Shown here in pieces: positions 1-5,600 of a stretch of 5,996 nucleotides of DNA. A program made the position numbers and the translations under genes. Source of the stretch: an uncultured Hungatella sp. (GTDB lineage: Bacteria > Bacillota > Clostridia > Lachnospirales > Lachnospiraceae); the NCBI GenBank assembly GCA_910586845.1, contig CAJUJV010000036.1, positions 17,298 through 23,293 of the forward strand. The letters run 5' to 3'. Under the pieces are notes generated by a model. That model made no database searches, was not told where the DNA came from, and saw nothing but the letters and a program-made list of their open reading frames with translations. Each line of letters starts with the position of its first letter. Positions within the stretch are counted from its first letter, which is position 1.

Positions 1-1
1 C

Positions 2-619
2 CTGGTGTATTCCATCGTGGTGATCCTTTCCTCTTACTTTTTTATAGTGGAGCATGAACAGATACGGGGATTTGTGAGGAGGCTGATCCCTGAGAATGCA
101 GGCACTTATATGGGACTGTTCCGAAAAGAACTGAAGACGCTTATAGGCGGCTATTTCCTGGCTCAGTTCCGCATCATGTTTGTAGTGGCGGCCATCCTGA
201 CAGCGGGATTTGTGGTGCTGGGGGTTCCTTACAGCCTGCTGCTGGCAATTCTGATCGCGGTGCTGGATTTTCTTCCCCTGTTCGGCACGGGGACAGCTCT
301 GTTTCCCTGGGCCCTGGTAAAGCTTCTCTCAGGGGAAACTGCCTTTGCGGCAGGACTGGTCCTTTTGTATGTGCTCACCCAGGTGGTGCGTCAGATTATC
401 CAGCCTAAGATCGTGGGGGATTCCATGGGAATCCCGCCTTTACTGACGCTGTTTTTTTTATATGTGGGGTTTAAACTCCATGGGATCTCCGGTATGATCC
501 TGGCGGTTCCGGCAGGGCTGGCAGGGGTAAAGCTGTATCAGTACGGCGCCTTTGACTCCCTCACAGGCCAGATCAGACTTCTCATACAGGAGATTAACAG
601 ATTTCGGAAAGAGGATTGA
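2..619 (+). CDS. ytvI: YtvI-like AI-2E family permease, 3' part (5' end outside window)
   Basis: This is the C-terminal part of a polytopic membrane protein. The frame is already open at the window edge, so the GTG at position 5 is probably internal and the true start lies upstream. About 205 residues are present, against roughly 350 for the family. Numbering from the codon at position 5, hydrophobic segments lie near residues 1-15, 50-72, 74-92, 105-128 and 145-178. The family pattern is clear: an LPLFGTGTALFPWAL stretch after a hydrophobic pair, then RQIIQPKIVGDSMGIPPL, then a glycine-rich last membrane segment. These match the AI-2E transporter family (PF01594), and the FGTG and PKIVG segments resemble the sporulation integral membrane protein YtvI. 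The tail is charged and probably cytoplasmic. The stop TGA (617-619) shares its last base with the ATG of the next gene. Family membership is strong; the YtvI assignment is good but rests on remembered motifs. The transported substrate, if any, is unknown. Confidence 0.85.
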   Translation: MVYSIVVILSSYFFIVEHEQIRGFVRRLIPENAGTYMGLFRKELKTLIGGYFLAQFRIMFVVAAILTAGFVVLGVPYSLLLAILIAVLDFLPLFGTGTALFPWALVKLLSGETAFAAGLVLLYVLTQVVRQIIQPKIVGDSMGIPPLLTLFFLYVGFKLHGISGMILAVPAGLAGVKLYQYGAFDSLTGQIRLLIQEINRFRKED

Positions 620-1497
620 TGAAAATTAAAAAGAAACATAAGATAACAGTCATAGGCCTGGCCCTTTTTCTCGCTCTTTGCTGTCCGGTTGCGGCCCTGG
701 CTTTTGACCCCTGGTCCAATGTGAGCGGGTACTGGATTTCCGCTGACGGAAAGACTCCCATAAAAGGAGCTCTGAAGAAAGGCATTACCATAACAAAATA
801 TCAGAACCGGGCAGGTGAGATCAACTGGAAAGAAGTGAGCAGAGGAGATATCTCTTTTGCCATGGTGCGGCTGGGATATTATAATGATCCGGATCCCTAT
901 TTCAAGGTCAATATGACGGGAGCGGCAAGTGTGGGAATGGATACGGGAGTCTGTTTTTACGGCAATGCCACAACAGTGGAGGGAGCCAGGAGAGAGGCCA
1001 GATATGTGCTGGATATGGTAAAGGAATACCGGGTTTCCTATCCCATTGCCTATGATGTGGAATCCCAGGAACTTCTGGAGGAGGGATTTACCAGAAGCCA
1101 GATTACGGATCAGGTGGAGGCTTTCTGTAAAGTCATCGAAGATGCCGGTTATCGGGCGGTCATATTCGGAACCAATGAATGGCTGACTCTTCACATGGAT
1201 ACTAAAAGACTGCCCTATGACATCTGGTACAGCCGATACGGTCTGGCCAATAATTTTGAAAACAGAACCCTGTGGCGGTGTACGGATATGGGCACCGTGA
1301 GAGGCATCGAGGGAAGCGTGTGTCTGGAATTTGTATTTGAGGATTACGGGAAAACATATAAAGGCACCGGCTGGAGGATGATCAACGGAAAGCGATATTA
1401 TTTTGAAGATCACAGGCTCATAAAAAATATCACCATGGAGATCGACGGGAGCGTATATTCTTTTGACAAAGACGGTAATGCCCGGATGTCAAAATAA
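619..1497 (+). CDS. Secreted GH25-like (lysozyme fold) protein with cell-wall-binding-type tail; atypical active site
   Basis: A 292-residue exported protein. Residues 1-28 form a signal peptide: a Lys-rich start, a hydrophobic core, and an A-L-A end before FDPW. Residues 55-243 follow the GH25 muramidase pattern: GITITKYQNRAGEINW (55-70), FAMVRLGYY (80-88), DPYFKVNM (92-99), GVCFYGNATTV (110-120), YDVES (145-149, holding the D146-x-E148 pair), and YDIWYSRYG (200-208). Residues 251-289 carry two short aromatic/glycine repeats (GWRMINGKRYYF, then IDGSVYSFDKDG) resembling choline/cell-wall-binding repeats. GH25 enzymes cut the MurNAc-GlcNAc bond of peptidoglycan, but here the usual Asp of the G-I-D-V-S motif is Thr57, and the usual late Asp (V-D-L) is Cys235. 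Activity is therefore uncertain. The ATG at 619 is preferred over TTG at 616, because TTG would abut the AGAGGA ribosome site (610-615). The one-base overlap with the upstream permease gene implies coupled translation. Family call is strong; function is inferred. Confidence 0.88.
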   Translation: MKIKKKHKITVIGLALFLALCCPVAALAFDPWSNVSGYWISADGKTPIKGALKKGITITKYQNRAGEINWKEVSRGDISFAMVRLGYYNDPDPYFKVNMTGAASVGMDTGVCFYGNATTVEGARREARYVLDMVKEYRVSYPIAYDVESQELLEEGFTRSQITDQVEAFCKVIEDAGYRAVIFGTNEWLTLHMDTKRLPYDIWYSRYGLANNFENRTLWRCTDMGTVRGIEGSVCLEFVFEDYGKTYKGTGWRMINGKRYYFEDHRLIKNITMEIDGSVYSFDKDGNARMSK

Positions 1498-1544
1498 AAC
1501 GAGCTGTCGCAGACAAAAAGATTCAGGTTTGCGATAGCTCGTTT
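1497..1544. terminator. Bidirectional intrinsic terminator between convergent genes
   Basis: Bases 1497-1511 pair with 1530-1544 (AAACGAGCTGTCGCA against TGCGATAGCTCGTTT). This gives about 15 base pairs with a single G-U and an 18-nt loop. It starts at the last base of the GH25-like gene's stop codon. On the minus strand the stem is followed by TTTTATTTT, a good U-tract. On the plus strand the tract is weaker (TTT, then CTGCTTTTT). The arrangement fits one hairpin serving both converging transcripts. The minus-strand ORF ends inside its loop. Confidence 0.8.
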
Positions 1545-1777
1545 CTGCTTTTTGCAGAGACAGAGGTGACGATCTCCGGTTTAAAGGAAGTCTGAGAGAC
1601 GGGACGGATGACCACAGAGTGTCCGGAATCGTGGATGTCACAGGCAGTACGGCGAAGCCTGATACGGAGAAACGTCTCCAGGGTTCTGACTGCCAGCAAA
1701 ATAATCACTGCCGGAAGCACTACAAGAAAACAGATCTTTACTTTGAGGATCAGCAGTTTCTTTTTCAGCTTTTTCAT
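1523..1777 (-). CDS. Small single-pass membrane protein, unrecognised (84 aa)
   Basis: I do not recognise this protein. It begins with a strongly basic stretch (MKKLKKKLLILKVK). A hydrophobic segment follows at about residues 13-35 (ending LPAVIILLAVRTLETFL), then RIRLRR and a polar tail of about 45 residues rich in Ser, Thr and Val. The shape suggests a single membrane anchor. Because there are positive charges on both sides of the membrane segment, topology is uncertain. Support for a real gene is a GAAAGGAA ribosome site (1788-1795) 10 nt before the ATG, and a start only 21 nt after the DUF4364-like stop, as expected for the second protein gene of an operon. Its last codons and stop lie in the terminator hairpin. 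Overlapping frames on both strands here lack comparable ribosome sites. No function is proposed. Confidence 0.6.
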   Translation of the reverse strand: MKKLKKKLLILKVKICFLVVLPAVIILLAVRTLETFLRIRLRRTACDIHDSGHSVVIRPVSQTSFKPEIVTSVSAKSRNELSQT

Positions 1778-1798
1778 AAATCGGAGGTTCCTTTCTCA

Positions 1799-2323
1799 TC
1801 ACGTATCTGTCATCATGGATTTCATGATGAAAGCGTAGATCTCCTGGCTCTTTTTTTCCCACTGACTGCACATGGCTTCTGCCTGGGCGCGGTCGGGAAC
1901 CGTGACGCTTAGATCCAGCAGAGGAGTCTTTCCTTCCCGAATCTCACAGTGGACCACATAATCCTGACTGGTAGACTTGTAATAATCGGAAACCAGGCCG
2001 GCGGCATCTCTCATGCGGTAACGGTGTTTCTCCAGATAGTCTTCCATATCCGCCACAATGGCAGAGGGAATATTGCTGCCGAAAAATTCCAGAGTATCTT
2101 CGCCTTCCCGGGAAATCTCGTAGCGGGTAGTGTTGTGATTGGAATGAGCATGGATGAGACCAGCTTCCGACAGTTCGTTGAGGGCCTGCTGGAGTGTGAA
2201 ATAGGTGGCATACTCGTGGGCAAGAAAAAAATCCGTCAACTGGGAATTGGTCAGCGGAAAATTAACGTGTTTCAGCATATAGAGATTCATCAACTTGTAT
2301 AACGTCATGGGATCTGACAGCAT
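1799..2323 (-). CDS. DUF4364-family winged-helix protein (predicted transcriptional regulator)
   Basis: A 174-residue cytoplasmic protein. The N-terminal part (about residues 5-82) reads as a winged helix: helix 1 (PMTLYKLMNLYMLKHV), helix 2 (TNSQLTDFFLAHEY, about 25-38), a likely recognition helix (TLQQALNELSEAGLI, about 43-57), and a beta wing around NTTRYEISREG. Residues 84-116 look helical. Residues 120-142 form beta strands (DYVVHCEIREG, then PLLDLSVTVPD), and a final amphipathic helix follows (146-170). This order and length match the clostridial DUF4364 family, whose members are usually annotated as predicted regulators of unknown target. ATG at 2323 is chosen over GTG at 2326, because the GAGGAG ribosome site (2333-2338) sits 9 nt from the ATG. 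The start is only 35 nt after tRNA-Val, leaving little room for a separate promoter, so cotranscription with the tRNAs is likely. The DNA target and any ligand are unknown. Confidence 0.85.
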   Translation of the reverse strand: MLSDPMTLYKLMNLYMLKHVNFPLTNSQLTDFFLAHEYATYFTLQQALNELSEAGLIHAHSNHNTTRYEISREGEDTLEFFGSNIPSAIVADMEDYLEKHRYRMRDAAGLVSDYYKSTSQDYVVHCEIREGKTPLLDLSVTVPDRAQAEAMCSQWEKKSQEIYAFIMKSMMTDT

Positions 2324-2332
2324 CACCTACAC

Positions 2333-2338
2333 TCCTCA
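2333..2338 (-). promoter_or_regulatory. Ribosome binding site deciding the DUF4364-like start
   Basis: On the minus strand GAGGAG is followed by TGTAGGTGATG. The adjacent in-frame GTG (2326-2324) and ATG (2323-2321) compete as starts. The spacer is 6 nt to GTG and 9 nt to ATG. Both are workable, but ATG is the stronger start codon. The two choices differ by one residue. Confidence 0.6.
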
Positions 2339-2358
2339 CGGGCATATAGACAAAAAAA

Positions 2359-2432
2359 TGGAAGCAATGGGGCTCGAACCCATGACCTCTCGCGTGTGAG
2401 GCGAACGCTCATCCCGGCTGAGCTATGCTTCC
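2359..2432 (-). tRNA. tRNA-Val (anticodon CAC)
   Basis: The 74-nt minus-strand sequence folds as a complete cloverleaf: acceptor GGAAGCA with TGCTTCC, D arm GCTC/GAGC, anticodon arm TTCGC/GCGAG with loop CTCACAC, variable region AGGTC, T arm ATGGG/CCCAT with loop TTCGAGC, and discriminator A. The anticodon CAC (2396-2398) reads the GUG valine codon. CCA is not encoded: the discriminator A is followed directly by seven T residues, so the CCA end must be added by an enzyme. It lies 13 nt downstream of tRNA-Ala in the same transcript. Confidence 0.96.
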
Positions 2433-2445
2433 ATAGTGTGTAACG

Positions 2446-2518
2446 TGGAGCATATGGGATTCGAACCCACGGCCTCAACAATGCGAATGTTGCGCGCTCC
2501 CAACTGCGCTAATGCCCC
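2446..2518 (-). tRNA. tRNA-Ala (anticodon CGC)
   Basis: The 73-nt minus-strand sequence folds fully: acceptor GGGGCAT with ATGCTCC, D arm GCGC/GCGC, anticodon arm CAACA/TGTTG with loop TTCGCAT, variable region AGGCC, T arm GTGGG/CCCAT with loop TTCGAAT, and discriminator A. The anticodon CGC reads GCG. The acceptor stem contains the G3-U70 pair, the known identity element for alanyl-tRNA synthetase, which supports the call independently of the anticodon. CCA is not encoded (ACG follows the last acceptor C). It is the first gene after the promoter at 2527-2554. Confidence 0.96.
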
Positions 2519-2526
2519 ATGAGTCT

Positions 2527-2554
2527 ATTGTATCACGTTATCAGAAAATTGCAA
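2527..2554 (-). promoter_or_regulatory. Sigma-A-type promoter of the tRNA operon
   Basis: On the minus strand TTGCAA (2554-2549, -35-like) is followed by a 16-nt spacer and TACAAT (2532-2527, -10). The -10 box is preceded by TGA, giving an extended -10 element. The expected start is near 2520, only about 2 nt before the mature 5' end of tRNA-Ala, so the 5' leader would be very short. Called from consensus matches only. Confidence 0.75.
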
Positions 2555-2615
2555 GCCCTTAATATGTCGAATTTTGCAGGAATCTAACTTTCGTATAGTA
2601 AAACCGAAAAAAATG

Positions 2616-2624
2616 TGCTAGAAT
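2616..2624 (+). promoter_or_regulatory. Candidate extended -10 promoter for the large divergent gene
   Basis: TGCTAGAAT matches an extended -10 (TGn followed by TAGAAT). It would start transcription near 2631, giving a leader of about 35 nt before the ATG at 2666. No good -35 box lies 16-18 nt upstream (TAGTAA is the best), so the element would depend on the extended -10. Positions 2555-2615 are AT-rich and otherwise show nothing I can name. Confidence 0.5.
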
Positions 2625-2665
2625 GATTTAGAGCAGAAATTGACCAATGAGATCAGGTGAGGAAC

Positions 2666-5600
2666 ATGAGAGAGCGGATCAACCGCCTGGCAAAAGGCAT
2701 GATAGAGACGGAGGTGCCGGTCCTGACAGTCCGGCCTTCTGTTATAGAAGAAGAGATCAAAGCAGGGGAGAAGAGCAGACGGGAACTGACCGTTACCAGT
2801 GACAACGGTCTTCACGGCAAAGGACTGGTATATTCTTCCAATCCCAGAGTGAAGATCATCAATTCCTCTTTCGGAGGGATCCACAGCCGCATCGGCTATG
2901 AAGTGAACAGCAGATATCTGGAATATGGTGATGTGATAGAGGGAACTTTCTACCTGGTGACCAACGGTGGAGAAAAAGAGGTTCCCTATTCTTTTCGTGT
3001 GGAGGCAGGAAATTCCGGCAAGATCCTCTCTCAGCTGAAGGAATCGAAAGACTTTGCGGCTCTGGCCAGGAGAGATTATGATCTGGCTCTGAGGGTGTTT
3101 GAATTTCGGGATTTTACGGAAGCACCCTTTATGAAAGACCTTCATATCCGGGCGGTCTATGACGGACTTCACGGACAGGGAAGCCGTTTTGGCCAGCTGG
3201 AACAGTTCTTTATCGCATTAGGCGCCAAGGAACCGGTAAAGCTCTGCGTGGAAGGGCTCCATCGGGAGTACTATGCTTCCGATCAGGCTATCTCCGACAT
3301 CGTGGAAATACGGAAAAAAGGCTGGGGATACCTTCCTGTGACGGTCAGGGTGGAAGGAGGATTTATTCAGAGTCTGAAAAAGACCATCAGCGACGAGGAT
3401 TTTCAGGAGGGGAAATGTGATTTCCATTACCGCATCGATCCCTCGGCTCTTCACGGCGGGAAGAATTACGGCAGCATCACCATAGAGACCATGTATGAAT
3501 CCATACAGGTGGCCATCGAGGCCCATGGACTTCCGGTGAGGAGAGGGGAGCCGGGGAATAAAAGATATTCCAGGTATTTGTCTCTGCGCCTGGAGTATGA
3601 GGGACAGAAAGAAAAGACGGATATCCTGAAAGATCGGATGACAGAAGAACTGGAGCAGCTCCGCATGAGTGGAGGGGAGTCGCTTCAGCTGTCCCTGGCC
3701 CAGGCGGAGCTGGCAGCTGTGCTGGGAAAAAAGGAGGAGGCAAAAACATACCTGGCAGAGTGCTGCAAGCAGGTACAGGACAGAAAAATGGAAGAGCCGG
3801 TTCTGTACTGTCTCTATGAGTACGCGGCTGTCCTGGCAGAGCCTGATCAGGAAAGAAAAGATTCTCTCAGACGCCTTCTGGGAAGATATGTGGAGGAGGG
3901 CCGGGCAGATTATCTTCTGTTTTACCTGTATACCATGTGCGACGAAAACTGGTGCTTTGAGAATCCGGGGGAAGTTCTGAGTCAGCTGAAAGTCCTGTTC
4001 GGAGAAGGATGCCGCAGCCCTTTTCTGTATCAGCAGGCTCTGGATATATGGAATCAGCTGCCCCAGCTTCTCTACGGAATCGGAGCCATGGAACTTCAGG
4101 CCCTGAATTACGGCGCCAGAAAGGGGCTGGTGGCAGAGGAACTGGCTGTAAAAGCTGCAAAATTGTCCGGCGTCATCCGGCAGTATCAGCCTTTGTGCTG
4201 CAGGATGCTGAAAGAATTGTATAACAGGTTTCCCAGGCGGGAGATTCTGGAGGCGGTGTGCAGCCTGATGATCCGCGGAGAGTGCTGCAGGGAATCGGAT
4301 TTCGTCTGGTACGAGAAGGCGGTCAGCCAGCAGCTGAGCCTGACCCGGTTGTACGAATATTTTCTGTATTCCCTTCCGGAAAACTACAGTCAGGCTATCC
4401 CCAAACAGGTGCTCCTTTATTTTTCCTACGAGCATGGTCTGGACCGGAAGAGCCGGGAGATTCTCTATGAAAATATGATCCGCTATGTAGGCGGCGAGAC
4501 GGCTCTTTATAAAGAATATGAAAGAAATATCAGCCAGTTTGCCGTGGAGCAGGCCCTGGAGTCCAGGATCAGCAGACGGCTCGCAGTGATCTATGAGGAG
4601 ATGATCTACCCGGATATGGTGGATTCCGGCCTTGCCAGAGTTCTGCCTTCGATCCTCCGCTCCTACCGGATCAGCTGCAGGAATCCTCAGATGAAGTATG
4701 TGGTGGTCTGCTATGAGGAACTGGCGGAGGAAGCCGTGTATCCTCTGGAGGACGGGATTGCCTATGTTCCCATTTTCTCAGGGGAGGTAACCCTTCTCTT
4801 TCAGGACGCCTACGGAAACCGGTATACAAAGATCAGTCATGTGAAGACAAGAGTCCTGGACAGGCCGGAGCTGGAAAAACGATGCTTTGAACTGGATCCG
4901 GCACAGCCAATGCTGCTTCTGGCTGCCTGCCGTGAGGCGGCATCCAGAGAGACCACGGAGAAAAAGGACAAAGACGTGATGGAACAGGCCATGGGCCAGC
5001 TGCCTCTTCATCCTCTCTATCGGAGGATGCTGACGGAGAAGCTGATCCGGTACTATCACAGTCAGGACAGAGAAGAATCCAGGATCCTTCCTGTCCTGGC
5101 TCTGGATGCACAGGCACTTTTAAAAGAACAGAAGAGCCGGCTCTGCGAGGCGCTGATCCGTCATGATTATATAAAAGAGGCCTATGATCTCATAAACCGG
5201 TTTGGCTGCCGGATCTCCAGGGAAAGCCTTCAGAAGCTCTGCAGCGCCATGATTCTGGAGAAACTGTTTGATCAGAACGATCTTCTGCTGACCCTGTCCT
5301 TTCAGGTATATGAGGAGAAGCTGGCGGACAGCGTGATCCTGGATTATCTGTGCGAGCATTTTAACGGCACCTGCAGCCAGATGTATGAAGTCCTGGTAAA
5401 AGGGGTAAAGGAGAAGACAGAAACCTACGACATGGAAGAACGGCTTCTGGCACAGATGATGTTTACGGGCCAGGTATCCAGGATCGACAGGGTGTTTGCG
5501 CTGTATGTCACCCGGAAGAAGGCGGGAGATGCCATTGTCAGAGCCTATTTTACCGTAAAGAGCGCCGAGTATTTTCTCCGGGATGTGCCGGCCTCGGACA

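Noticed and set aside
538..1413. Long minus-strand open frame (291 codons) opposite the GH25-like gene
   Set aside because: It is antisense to a clearly recognisable protein, its translation matches no known pattern, and no suitable ribosome site or operon context supports it.
1544..1558. Small TCTGC-TTTTT-GCAGA hairpin just after the main terminator
   Set aside because: Only five base pairs, lying inside the small ORF. It may extend the terminator region but is too short to call separately.
1608..2302. Plus-strand open frames opposite the small membrane protein and the DUF4364-like gene
   Set aside because: They are antisense to an operon with good ribosome sites and a recognised family, have no promoter or ribosome site, and give unstructured translations.
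2352..2358. Seven-T run after tRNA-Val as a complete intrinsic terminator
   Set aside because: No dedicated GC-rich hairpin precedes it apart from the tRNA's own arms. A partial effect is possible, so it is discussed as a finding and not called.
2340..2560. Possible integration (att) site at the tRNA genes
   Set aside because: No direct repeat of either tRNA 3' end, integrase gene or foreign-looking DNA is visible nearby in the window.
2618..3172. Minus-strand open frame opposite the N terminus of the large gene and its promoter
   Set aside because: It overlaps the start of a well supported gene, and its translation (rich in His, Phe, Ser, Gln) is that of a shadow frame.
3218..4435. Long minus-strand open frame (405 codons) opposite the large gene
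   Set aside because: The plus-strand frame continues unbroken for 1110 codons with coherent domains. The antisense frame gives a low-complexity Leu/Phe/Gln/His/Ser-rich translation typical of a shadow frame in G- and A-rich coding DNA.
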